A stretch of 64,000 bases of DNA from Candidatus Poseidonia sp. (GTDB lineage Archaea; Thermoplasmatota; Poseidoniia; Poseidoniales; Poseidoniaceae). Where the stretch lies: positions 1 to 64,000 of the forward strand of contig JAURDA010000004.1 in assembly GCA_030828165.1 (NCBI GenBank), read 5' to 3'. Under the pieces are notes generated by a model, which saw nothing but the letters and a program-made list of their open reading frames with translations, made no database searches and had not been told where the DNA came from. Every line of letters starts with the position of its first letter. Within the stretch, counting starts at the first letter, position 1. A program made the position numbers and the translations under genes. Below, in pieces: positions 1 through 10,600 of the stretch.

Positions 1-10
1 CATAGGGAGA

Positions 11-1090
11 TTGGCGGGTTGGGACATCATTCAGGTTGGCGCCATTCTTTCCCTCCAAGGAGGTGCCTGGGGCTTTGCCGTTGTTGCGGTTGTTGTCGTC
101 CTTGGTGTCGGTGCCATCGTCCAGGCCGAGCGCATGCGAGGCAGCATCAACCAAGTCAAGCTCGGGGCAAGCGTCGTCGTTGCGTTGCTCATTGCAACCA
201 CTCCGTACGCCGCTGTGATGTTGGTGCCAACCAACGCCTCGATGGCCATCACCGATGTGGACCTCAACGAAGACACCAACCAAATCACGTTCAAGATTCG
301 AGGAACCATGTCAAGCGTGGATGTCTCCATTGAAGCGGACGGTGTCGAGGTGTTCGCTGAATCGGCTTCCGTTTCCAACGATGTAAAAAATTTCAAGGTT
401 GACATTTCCGATATTTTCCAGGGGAATGCTCGAAATTACGAGGGCCAGGAACTGATCGATTACGTCATCAAAGCAAGCGGTTCGGACGGTTCAAACGAAG
501 AGGTGCTCATCAATCACGACTTGCTGGTTCGCGAGGCCATGAACGGCGGAGTTCGGTTTGCCCACGTCTTGGAAACCACTGGCGGTGGAGGTGGAGGCAA
601 TGGTGGTACTTCTTCACAGACTGAAGTCAAAGGCATTTCCATTGAGATTGCGGCCGGTTTGTATGCAGACAGCGAAACCAACCGGAACGGAGGCGGTCAC
701 AGCATTTCAAGCGATATCAACTATCCTTTCATGAGCGGTGATTACACGGTCGAGGTCAACATCAAGAAGGGCGGTAGCCAAGAGTGGTCCCACAGCACCA
801 TTTCGGTTGACGGCGACACGGCATCGTGGTCCAGTCCTTCGGGCGGTTCCTCCGGCGGTTCCATGCGAGGATGGTTGGCGCTTTCGGGAGACTCCCAGAG
901 TTCCACGGGGGTTGCCTACCTCTCCAAGGACGCATTCTACGAAACGAATGGTTGCTATGAATTTGAGGTGACCATCACCAACGAGGTGTACGCCGACGGA
1001 CCAACCCAAGTCTTCTCCAACAGTTGGAACATAGATTGGGATGAAGATCAAAACCACAAAGATGAAGATGCCACCTACGATACCTGTTGA
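11..1090 (+). CDS. Two-TM surface protein of unknown function, possibly 5'-truncated
   Basis: About 359 residues if the TTG at position 11 is used. No in-frame stop lies between the window edge and this codon, so the true start may be outside the window. Two hydrophobic segments (about residues 17-38 and 52-72) flank a short charged loop. They are followed by a long polar, beta-rich, presumably extracellular domain. A glycine run around residues 191-198 looks like a linker between two extracellular domains. The protein ends in an acidic stretch (Asp/Glu/His rich) and a cysteine. I recognise no family. The fold and composition match the many other envelope proteins in this window. The call as an exported or membrane protein is based on the hydrophobic segments only. 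Confidence 0.7.
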   Translation: MAGWDIIQVGAILSLQGGAWGFAVVAVVVVLGVGAIVQAERMRGSINQVKLGASVVVALLIATTPYAAVMLVPTNASMAITDVDLNEDTNQITFKIRGTMSSVDVSIEADGVEVFAESASVSNDVKNFKVDISDIFQGNARNYEGQELIDYVIKASGSDGSNEEVLINHDLLVREAMNGGVRFAHVLETTGGGGGGNGGTSSQTEVKGISIEIAAGLYADSETNRNGGGHSISSDINYPFMSGDYTVEVNIKKGGSQEWSHSTISVDGDTASWSSPSGGSSGGSMRGWLALSGDSQSSTGVAYLSKDAFYETNGCYEFEVTITNEVYADGPTQVFSNSWNIDWDEDQNHKDEDATYDTC

Positions 1091-1111
1091 AGGCGCCGAA
1101 CACATGATTTG

Positions 1112-1133
1112 GCGGGTTCACCCGTGTGCCGGG
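1112..1133. terminator. Possible hairpin after the first gene
   Basis: A short inverted repeat (CGGGT-TC-ACCCG) lies about 25 nt after the stop of the first gene, followed by a second partial copy of the CCGGGT arm. No clear T-run follows, so termination is only a guess. Confidence 0.2.
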
Positions 1134-1183
1134 TAAATGCTCAAACCTACTTTCCGCGTGCTGCACGGATGAAAAATTGACGC

Positions 1184-1372
1184 TTGTTTGTTGTGATGCA
1201 TCATGCCTTGTTGACCGATGTGAACCTCTCCGGGGCGGTTCTCGAATACGCAGATTTCACCGATGCGGAGTTCACCGGGGTGGTGCTCACGGACGTGTCG
1301 ATCAAGGATACGTTGTGCCCTTTGAGTGAAGAGATGCTCTGGAACGACGACCTCGACGGCGTCTGCCCCTGA
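1184..1372 (+). CDS. Small pentapeptide-repeat-like ORF
   Basis: An ORF of about 62 residues opens with TTG directly after an in-frame stop at 1178; an internal ATG at 1196 is an alternative start. Its centre has the five-residue periodicity of pentapeptide repeats (A/T-D-x-N/E-L/F, for example VNLSG, ADFTD, AEFTG), about five repeats. A right-handed quadrilateral beta-helix is the fold known for that family. There is no signal peptide. It may be a real micro-protein or the 3' remnant of a larger pentapeptide gene. It ends about 20 nt from the end of the convergent surface-protein gene. The repeat pattern supports coding, but the start is uncertain. Confidence 0.45.
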   Translation: MFVVMHHALLTDVNLSGAVLEYADFTDAEFTGVVLTDVSIKDTLCPLSEEMLWNDDLDGVCP

Positions 1373-1395
1373 CCGGTTCGGCGTCTTGAGGTTCG

Positions 1396-3144
1396 TCAAT
1401 CCGTTTCGTCTTCGCTTTGAAGGTCGTAGATGCTTCCACCTTCCGAAGAGGCATCGGTCTTTTCTTCGTCCTCAATCGGCGGGATTTGATCCACCGGTTC
1501 GCTGAAGTCTTCCCGATCCTTCCTCGATTGAGCCGAAATGTAGAGGGCAAGACCGCCAAAGCCGATGAGGGCGACGATGAGGATGATGAGAGGGAACTCT
1601 TCCACCTCTTCTTCATACGACCAAGTAACGGGTTCAGAAACGGCACCCACATCCTCGTGGACGGACTCCGCAATACCCTCTAGGGCGGTGGGCAGCAAAG
1701 GCTTGCACGTCAACGCACCTTCACCCGCCGTGTAGCCGTACCACGTGAAGGGAATATCTTTCGCTTCGCCGGCCCCCAAACTCACGACCATTTGCGTGGT
1801 GTCGGCAATGTCCTCTCCCTCGTAGCACCAGATGTTCACGCTCGAGGCAGCGGCGTTGCCGGTGTTTTCAACGGTCACGGTTCCGGAGACGCTCTTGTTG
1901 GCAACGCCAACCGTTGTTTCCGGGGCGACGGCCGTGACGGTGATGAAGGGCAAGTCGAGTTCGATGGTCCCGGTTGAGGTGATGGGAGCATCGATGGTTT
2001 TGGAGAACGTCCCCCAGCTGCTGGTGATGGAAAGGGTGATGGTTGCGTCTTCTTGGTGAACCACGCCGTTGCCGTCCATCCAAGCCACCATGCGCTTCTT
2101 TTCGTTGGTCTCGCCCGGTCCAACCAGCACGATGTCTCCGTTGGCATCCGTTAGGTCGTTCCAATCGTTAGCGTTGTAGCCGATGTTGTAAATGTCGAGG
2201 CTGCCGTTGGGAATGTTGGTGGTCAACGTCCGCTCGGAGAGAATTCGGACCCAAGCATCGGTTGTGCCCCCGGTGCCTTGGCTGTTGGTGTAGGTGATGG
2301 CCGCTTCGTCGTGCAGCACGATGTCCTCGTCGGTTCGAGAACCGCTGACGATGGAATTGAGAACGCTAACCGTTGAGGTACTAGCGGCGTGTATTGGGGC
2401 GCTTCCGGTTAGGCTGGTGCCGTCAAACGAACAGAGAGCGGCGCACGAGATGTTCCCGCCGAGGACGGTGGAACTCGTGACGGTCAAATCGCCGTGGGCG
2501 TGAAGGTCGAAACCCGATTGAAACCAGTACAGCGGTGCTTCGGTTGCGGGGATGTCTTGCGCAGGAATCGTCACCGTATCGCCTCCGCTGTGGATCGCCT
2601 TGGCCCACAGCACGTAGGTCGGCGTGAAATAGCCAGCTTCCACGGATATTTCCAAGTCGGTCCCGTTGAGCGGGACGTCGAATTCCACCGTATCGGTACC
2701 CGATGCGTTCACGGTGATGTTGCCGTAGGTGAAGTTGACCTTCGCACCGTCGGCAACCACGTGGTCGAGCTTGAGTTGCACAACGCCCGATTCGGCGATG
2801 TCCCCGAAATTCAGGGTGAGCACGGCAGGGACAAAGCCGTTGACTTCCACTCGGAGGCCGGCGTTGAGGTCGTCGCTGAGCAAGGCACCGTTGGTCAGCA
2901 CCAGTTGGGCACCTTCCTCAACGGTGATGGAGGAGCCTGTCGCCATGGTGATGTTTGCACTCACGGTCAACGTGCTTCCGCTTTCGACCGTTACGTGCCC
3001 GTCCATCGTGGTGTCTTCGGTCCAGGCTTCGTTGGCTTGAAGGGTGGCGTTGTCGCCGTTCGACGGTGGTCCGGCCGATACGGCCATGGACGACATCAGG
3101 AGCAGGGTCATCATCAACAAGGCTCGGCTAAGTTGGCTTCGCAT
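1396..3144 (-). CDS. Type I membrane surface protein with CARDB-like domain
   Basis: 582 residues from the ATG at 3144. The frame stays open further upstream, but that stretch is antisense to purD and has no protein-like character. Residues 1-23 form a clear signal peptide (Arg, then a Leu/Met-rich core, ending V-S-A-G). The body is beta-rich, with Ser/Thr and N-x-S/T sequons. Its first part resembles a short beta-helix (repeated value-like strands). Around residues 400-520 an Ig-like CARDB-type domain is visible (VTVENTGNAAASSVNIWC). A single TM (FPLIILIVALIGFGGLALYI) precedes a cytoplasmic tail of about 45 residues that is strongly acidic. It is divergent from purD with a gap of about 100 bp. 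An envelope protein; the ligand or role is unknown. Confidence 0.8.
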   Translation of the reverse strand: MRSQLSRALLMMTLLLMSSMAVSAGPPSNGDNATLQANEAWTEDTTMDGHVTVESGSTLTVSANITMATGSSITVEEGAQLVLTNGALLSDDLNAGLRVEVNGFVPAVLTLNFGDIAESGVVQLKLDHVVADGAKVNFTYGNITVNASGTDTVEFDVPLNGTDLEISVEAGYFTPTYVLWAKAIHSGGDTVTIPAQDIPATEAPLYWFQSGFDLHAHGDLTVTSSTVLGGNISCAALCSFDGTSLTGSAPIHAASTSTVSVLNSIVSGSRTDEDIVLHDEAAITYTNSQGTGGTTDAWVRILSERTLTTNIPNGSLDIYNIGYNANDWNDLTDANGDIVLVGPGETNEKKRMVAWMDGNGVVHQEDATITLSITSSWGTFSKTIDAPITSTGTIELDLPFITVTAVAPETTVGVANKSVSGTVTVENTGNAAASSVNIWCYEGEDIADTTQMVVSLGAGEAKDIPFTWYGYTAGEGALTCKPLLPTALEGIAESVHEDVGAVSEPVTWSYEEEVEEFPLIILIVALIGFGGLALYISAQSRKDREDFSEPVDQIPPIEDEEKTDASSEGGSIYDLQSEDETD

Positions 3145-3246
3145 GGTGAAAAGCAGAAGTGGCGGATGAATAAGCGTTCTTCCGTCCATGTACGGCAACG
3201 AGCGCATCGCGAAGGGATTATGCGTTGCCGATTGGTCCAACAAAAC

Positions 3247-4521
3247 ATGGAAGCAGCCTCGGTTTTGGTGGTTGGAAGCGGAGGTCGAGAACATGCTCTT
3301 TGCTTGGCCTTGCACGAATCCACGAGGGTTTCCGCCCTTCATTGCGTTCCCGGAAATGCCGGCACGGCCCTCCTCGCCACGAACCACGACGTTACGGTGA
3401 CGGAAAGCGAATTGATGCCGCTTATGCATTCGCTCGGCATTGATTTGGTCGTCGTTGGGCCCGAGGCTCCGCTTTGTGCTGGACTTGCGGACGCCTGCGC
3501 AGCGGCCGACATTCCGTGCTTTGGTCCCGTCGCCGCCCTCGCCCATTTGGAGGGCTCAAAGTTGCATGCCAAGGAAACGATGCAAGCCGCAGGCGTGCCC
3601 ACCGCTGATTACGTGCGTTTGGATGCTTCAAGCGACGTGGATGCAGCACTCGATGCTTACGCAGGTCAACCCTGGGTGGTCAAGAGGGATGTGCTCGCCG
3701 GTGGCAAAGGTGTGGTGGTGACGTCCGACCGCGAAGAGGCAAAGGCCTTCATCCACGCTTCCGTGGCTACCGATGGTTTTGTTTTGCTCGAAGCCTTCCT
3801 CCCGGGGGAGGAAGCCAGCATGCTCGTTGTGATGGACGGGACGGCTTTTCGTACCCTACCGGCCAGTCAAGACCACAAACGTGCGTATGACGGCGACCAA
3901 GGCCTCAACACGGGTGGCATGGGTGCATATTGCCCCGCCCCGGTGGTTTCACCGGCCGTTCATGCTCGCATCGTTGACCGCATCGTTGAGCCCATGCACC
4001 GTCATCTCGCTTCACAACCCGTGCCCTATCGTGGTGTGCTCTTCATCGGGTTGATGATCGATGCCGATGGGGATCCCTACGTGGTTGAATTCAACGTTCG
4101 TTTCGGTGACCCTGAATGTCAAGTGACGCTTCCCTTGCTCAAGACCGACGTGTTTTCGCTGCTGTACGGAGCCGCTACGGACGAACTTCACGATGTGGAA
4201 CTCAACGTGTCCGAAGAGACGGCGGTAACGGTGGTTCTGGCGTCGGAAGGGTATCCAGCTTCTCCGATCAAGGGTCGTCCGTTGACCGGCCTCGATGCGT
4301 GCTTGGCTCGTTCAGCGTACGGTGCTGCTTGGGTCAATTTTGCAGGTGTTGGGCGCGGTGAGGACGGGGAATATCTCGCCACGGGAGGCCGTGTTCTTTC
4401 AACAACTGCTCAAGCCGTTGACCTCCAATCTGCACGAACGAACGCTTACGAAATGATGGACCAAATCACCCTCGAAGGCGGCCATTTTCGCACCGATATC
4501 GGCCACCGAGCCTTGCCGTGA
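3247..4521 (+). CDS. purD: Phosphoribosylamine--glycine ligase (GAR synthetase)
   Basis: 424 residues, the normal length for PurD. It catalyses the ATP-dependent joining of glycine to 5-phosphoribosylamine in purine biosynthesis, in the cytoplasm. The N-terminal domain starts with VLVVGSGGREHAL, the family signature. The ATP-grasp nucleotide-binding stretch VVKRDVLAGGKGVVV lies near residue 145, and NVRFGDPECQ near residue 285 carries the metal-binding Glu/Asn region. The ATG at 3247 gives a start that fits the family. The same frame is open for 250 codons upstream, but only antisense to the neighbouring surface gene. There is no obvious Shine-Dalgarno, so it may be leaderless. It stands alone among envelope genes; no other purine gene is adjacent. 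Confidence 0.96.
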   Translation: MEAASVLVVGSGGREHALCLALHESTRVSALHCVPGNAGTALLATNHDVTVTESELMPLMHSLGIDLVVVGPEAPLCAGLADACAAADIPCFGPVAALAHLEGSKLHAKETMQAAGVPTADYVRLDASSDVDAALDAYAGQPWVVKRDVLAGGKGVVVTSDREEAKAFIHASVATDGFVLLEAFLPGEEASMLVVMDGTAFRTLPASQDHKRAYDGDQGLNTGGMGAYCPAPVVSPAVHARIVDRIVEPMHRHLASQPVPYRGVLFIGLMIDADGDPYVVEFNVRFGDPECQVTLPLLKTDVFSLLYGAATDELHDVELNVSEETAVTVVLASEGYPASPIKGRPLTGLDACLARSAYGAAWVNFAGVGRGEDGEYLATGGRVLSTTAQAVDLQSARTNAYEMMDQITLEGGHFRTDIGHRALP

Positions 4522-4547
4522 TTTCTTTAAGAATGAAGGCAACCTCG

Positions 4548-4596
4548 GGAACACCGTAAAGCGTGGACTGGGGCACAATGCCGGGTCTCGTGTTCC
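4548..4596 (+). promoter_or_regulatory. Nested inverted repeat between purD and aglB
   Basis: The 148-bp gap between purD and aglB holds a 7-bp perfect inverted repeat, GGAACAC (4548-4554) with GTGTTCC (4590-4596). It encloses a 4-bp stem, GGCA/TGCC (4572-4582). It could be a purD terminator structure or a folded leader of aglB. Nothing else recognisable is in the gap. Confidence 0.3.
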
Positions 4597-4669
4597 ATTA
4601 TCTTCAAAAGGGGTTCAGAAGTGGCCAACGACACCAGCCTTGAGGCTGAACCGAAATTGAGGGATAGAA

Positions 4670-7600
4670 ATGGAAGAACATACGGAAACGACGGCAAATC
4701 AGCCTGGCGCCATCATGGGGTTGCTGCTCGCACCCTTGGCCGTGCTGCTTGCCCTTGCCACCACCCGAGTCGTGGGCATTGAATACGACTTGACATTGAA
4801 CAACATGATGCCGATGCTCGTCGTCGCCATCGCCAGCATGCTGGCTCTTGTGCCACGCATCGTTCAGGACGCTCGACCCGAATTCGCCTCTTCCACCCTT
4901 TCCCTCGGCGTGCTCGCAATTGCGTTCTTCGGTGCTGAAGTGCTCCACTCCTTCTTGGGCGTCGACGCGCTTGCTGCGCTGATGTTCGCTGTCCTTGTGG
5001 CGTTGGGGTCCAACTTTGACCGCCGTGGCCGTCACGAATGGGTCGCTATGATGACCTTTTCCGGCGTTGGCTTCTGGTTGGCCCTCGCTGCTGCAGGCGA
5101 TGCCCTCGCGGCGCTGCCTTCAACCTACACGATGGAGAGCGGGCAGCTTGTCTCGACCATGAACCTTGAACGCCAAGCCACGGCTTACGTCTTCTTCGCT
5201 TACTGGACGATGTTCACGGTTGCGGGTGTGTTGGCGGGCGTGCTCGCTCGAGGCACGCTCAACCCCGCAGGCGCTGAAGGCTGGTTTGCCTTCCTCGGCC
5301 AACACGAGGGTTTCAACCGCGCCAACCTCCCGCTTGTCATCGCCCTCGTCGTTTGGGTGCTCGCCTTCGTTGGCTCGCTGTTCCACTTCAACTCGGTGGA
5401 CACCATTGACCAATTGGCCATCACCACCGAAGCAGGTTACCACGGCTACATCGGCTACTGGACGGCCTTTTTGACCGGTTTGGTCGCCATAATCGTTGCC
5501 GGTATGTGCGCCGAGCGCTGGTACACCCGCGCCATGCTCGTGGGTTCCATGTGGGGTCTTTACCAAGTCGCTGCTTGGTTTGAAGCCGGCATTTGGTACA
5601 ACGAAGACATGGACGGCACCTGGGGTGCGCTGATCTGGCTCGGTATCACGTTCTTCTTGGGCGTGGGCATTTACTCCATCGGCAATCACGAAAAGTACGG
5701 CGGCTGGGCGAACCTTGGCGAGCATGAGCCCTCACAGGCTCGGCTCTTCCTTCGTGCACACGGTGCAGGTTTGATGATCGCTCTCGCCTTTTTGGTCGGC
5801 CTCGCCATTCGAATTCAATGGTACGCCGTGCCCTCGATGAACGCCTTCGGCACCGGAAATTGGGACATGACGGGGGGTTCGGACCCGTGGTACATGAAGC
5901 GCGTGGTGGATTACATCCTGGCCAACAACGCTCACTTGGTGTACGACGCCGACCGGTTCTATCCAATGGGCGGCATCAACCCGCGTCCTCCCCTCTTCTC
6001 GTGGTCCATGGCCATCGGTGCGATGTTCTTGGAGCCTTTCCTCACCACGCCTGAAGATGCCGTTTGGTGGAGCATGCTCGCTCTGCCCGCTGTCTACGGT
6101 GCGCTGACCGTGTTCCCCATCGCCATCATCGCCAAAGATCACTTTGGAAAAGGTGCAGGTGTCATCGCAGCATGGCTCATCGCCTTCATGCCCGCTCACG
6201 TGACCCATTCAACATGGGCGCTCGCTGACCACGACTCCTTCGTGATGCTCTTCATCTCGATCGGCTTCTTGTATTGGCTGCGTGCGGTGAAGTACGCCGG
6301 CTCGGCTCGGATCACCAAAGTGACCACGGCTCACCCGAAGTCCTTCTTCCAGGCTTACCTCGACGTGCTGGCACACCGCCAAGCAGCCGTCGCCAACGCC
6401 GTCCTCGCCGGTGTTGCCTTCGGTATCGTCTCCCTGGGTTGGAAAGGGTTCGTTGTCGGGCCGTCGATTCTGTTCCTCGCCTATGCATTGCAAGTGGCCT
6501 TGAACATGTTCCGACGACGAGATTCAACGACGCTGAGTGCGCTTTTCCTTACGATGCTGTTGACGACCTTCTTGATGGCCCTGCCGTTCTACGGGCACCC
6601 GGATTTCAACCTGATTCTCAATCCCACCGGGTTGCAACCCTTCCTGTTCATCTCCGGATTCACGCTGGCCATCGCCTTTGTGACCACCGGATTCCGTGAC
6701 AAGCCTTGGTTGCTCGTGCTCGGCACGCTCGGTGGATTGGCTGCGGTGTTCTTCGTTCTGCTGTTCGTCCTCAAGACGTTGGAGCTCTCCAACGCATGGG
6801 ATGTCCTATTCACGGGAAGCGGCTACTTCACGAAGACCAAGATTTTCGGTACCGTTGCTGAAGCCAACGCCCCGAACCGAGCCCAACTCTTCGCCTCCTT
6901 CGGACCCATCACGTTCTTGCTCGCGCTCATCATCGGCGGCGGGCTTCTCTGGAAGGGTCTACGATACCGCAAAGGCACGGAACTCGTCTTCGGTGTGTGG
7001 GTCTTCGCAGCCACCTTCATGGCTTGGAACGCAGCTCGTTTCATGTTCAATGCAACCCCCATAATGGCCGTTCTTGGTGCAGCGGGTATCGTCGCCCTTT
7101 GGCAGTGGGCCAACTGGAGCGGCGTGGTTCGTTCGTGGAAGAAATTCGGTATTCGAACCCCAGCCGACCGCATCACGGGTGCACGAAAGGCTGTTTGGCG
7201 GACGCCGCAATTCTCGGCGATTTTTCTCGTGATGATCATGATTTTCAGCCAACAAGCCACCTACGGCTTGGACTCTGCTATCCCGGGAACCTCCAACCAA
7301 GAGGGCGAAATCGACGAGCGAATATACAACATCGTCCCCGATATCCTGCGTTTCGATGCCCTTGGCTTCTCGGTGCTCGACAGCAGCAACTACGACGGTC
7401 GATGGTACTTGGGCAGCTTCGGTTCCTCCTTCAACGACAACGGCTGGAATGCAGCGTACGAATGGCTTGCGAATCAAGATACGGAAATGAAGTATTCAGA
7501 AAAGCCGGCTTTCGTCTCGTGGTGGGACTACGGTTTCCAAGCCATGAGCACCGGTGAACATCCGTCGGTTTCGGACAACTTCCAGTCCGGTATCCCCGCA

Positions 7601-10600
7601 ACGGGGAACATGCTCTTGGCGCGCAACCAAGACGACCTCACAGCGATGTTCATCTGGCAACTCGCCGAGGGCGACCGAACCTACGCCACCGTTGACAAAT
7701 CGGACCACAAGTTCACCCAGACGTTCCAGAACACCGTGGATAAGTACCTCAACGATGCACAAATGGACGACTTCCTGACGATGCAAACCACGTTTGACGA
7801 GAGCATGATCGACTTCATCGAACTTCGTTCGTTCAGCGTCGTGAAAACCAACCGAAACATCGTGATGGCGGAGGGACATCCCTCCACCGCCGGTGTCTTC
7901 GACGCTGACTCCACGATTTATCGCATCTACAAAGACGGCGTGCCTCTCCCCTGTACCGAGGAATTCTCCTCCTCCTGTTTGGGTGACGCTTGGTCGTCGA
8001 TGAGCGAAGCCAACATCACCTTCACGAACAACATCCGCACCCCGGACGAAACCGTGATGGGACGAACGCACTCCATCATCGGCGATTACTGGTACACGGC
8101 CGACCTCATCGATGAATACCTCTCCGTCTCGACGCATATTCATCGAACAAACGCCCGCTTGGCCATGATGACGCAACTCTTGACGGATGCTTTTGATGCA
8201 CACCCGACCGCTACCATCCACGATCTCTACAACGACCTCATCAACTTGGAAGGCTTTTACCGCGTCCAAGACTACGAAGGTGCACCCGGAGAGACCATCA
8301 ACCGTGACCACGAGATTCGGTATTTCGCTATCGACGACCGACTCTACCCCCGTGCCGGCCGATACACGGCCGACTCCAACTACAACCGCGGCCAACCGAT
8401 GGGTATCTTCGGTGCTCCAACGATCCTCTCAGGACAAGACATCGGGACCTACATGGACGAGGTGTACGAGACCGTCCGCGGCGACTTCCAAGACGAGATG
8501 ACTCGAGAAGAAGTTGACGAGGCCATGCAGAAGGACTTCCTCAACCAACAAGCTGGGGCCGATATTGACCCGTTGCAGATTCAGGACGTCCGTGTGGACC
8601 ACAACCCCGCCTTCTTTGACACGATGGTCGCTCGGGCCTACGTTGGGTACGGGGCTTCAACGCTCGGCCTCAACACCGCAGCGAGCAACCCCCAACCCGC
8701 CCAACACTTCGGCCAGTCGGGTTCACCCGGCAGCATTTTGGCGAACTCCCTCCCGCTACCGGGGGCCATGATGAACCACTTCGTCATCTCCAACTGGTAC
8801 TCGGAGGACGAAACGGTCAGCATCCAATCCACGAACACCTTGGTGAAGATTCTGAAGTACTACCCCGGTGCAGAATTGACCGGTCAAGTGACGATGAGCG
8901 ATAACGGCGAGGGCCTTCCCGGTGTTCGTTTGCTCATCGAGCGGGATGCTTTCTCCGGTGACGGTTCGGTTGACAACGATGAGGACACCTACTGGATCCC
9001 CATCGGCTTTGTCGATGCGGATGACGACGGAAAGTACAGTTTCCTTGCACCTGCTGGACGCATTCGCGTGACCGCCTTTGCCGGTGATTACGACCCAAGC
9101 GAGGCTCAAGACAACCTCCGAGACGGCTCGTACGCAGAACGCTTGAGTGACATCTTGACCGAGACCAACGACGACCGACAAATCAACGAAATCACCGCTA
9201 TCCTCGGACAAGTCGCCAACATGAGTTGGCTTGGAGAAGCCCAACTCAACGTGACGGCTGACCAAGCCAATCGCGTGGTGACCATGGACCGCACGCTCGA
9301 TGTCGCTATCGAGAGCAGCGGTGTGTCCGGTACGGTGACCTGGAGCGGCGATGAAGCGTTCAACGGCGACCCGATCGCTGAAACCACGTTCATTCTCCGC
9401 AACATCTGGTCGATGACCGACAACTACACCGTCGTCACCACCAGCGGTTCGTTCACTTCGGAAGAATCCCGTATCCTCCAAGGCACGGGTGAAGCAACGC
9501 TCACCGAGAGCGGTTCGTTCGACAGCGAGGGCATTGCCCTCGCCAAGAACTTCATCGGAACCTTCACGCGTGACATCGGAACCGAACGTTCCTTCTTCGC
9601 CAACGGTACATGGAACGGAAACGGTTTGCTGGAAGCCTCATGGATTGGCGCCGAGAACATCACGGCTTGCGAGACCGACAACAGCTCAAACGCCGTGATG
9701 CCTGCGAACGAAACCCTCTGCGTCGTGGATGCGACCACCACGCCCCCAACCTACCGGTTGGAAGGAACGGTTGACGCTCAAGGGACGTTTACCTCCGAAG
9801 GGACCTCCACGCTGAGCCGAACGTACGGTGATGCCGACGCTGGTCAAGGCGAAACGATTGAAGGCGCAGGGCTGTTTGAAGGAACGGGAACGTTCAACGG
9901 GACCGGTCTGTTCATCGGTGTCGGATCCTTCTCTGGGCCGATGGTTGAACCCGGTTCGTTCTACAAGACGGGATTGCTGCCGGGCACCTACAACATGATC
10001 GCCCAGTTGGCCAACGGGAAGGAAGTCCTTCTTCCCGACCCCGTTGAAATCGGCGTCATTCCTTCGTTTGATTTGACGATGAACATGCCGGGAGCCATCT
10101 TCACCGATGTGCTCTCCAACATGGTTGGCGACGGTCTGGCAAACACCACCATCGAACTGATTGACCGTGACCTTGGTGAAGAGGCTGCGGTCAGCATCGT
10201 CACGGATGAGTTGGGCAACTTTTCCTACGGGCCCGTTGCAAAGGGCGACTACTACTACCGCGTGGACGTTGACGGCGACGGGTACTACGACCTCAACGAA
10301 TCGGTCATGGTTCTTGATGACACGACCAACATCACCCTCGCCATGGGCGTGCCCGATACCGTCGACGTCACCATGACGTTGGTTTCACCCGTCGACCCGT
10401 TGACGCAGGAGCCGCTCTTTGACGTGGCAAACCGAACCATCACGTTCGAAAACACCGAAGGCATTTTGGAACCCGTGAACATCACTTCCGACGAAAACGG
10501 GGAACTCTTTGTTGAGTTGCTCTACGGTATTTGGGACATCCGCGATGACACCAACACGGACTTTGTTCTGTTTGACCAAGTTGACCTTCCGCCGGGTACG

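Noticed and set aside
2494-3246. 250-codon open frame joined to the start of purD
   Set aside because: It is antisense to a surface gene with signal peptide and TM, has no PurD-like sequence, and purD has a normal start at 3247.
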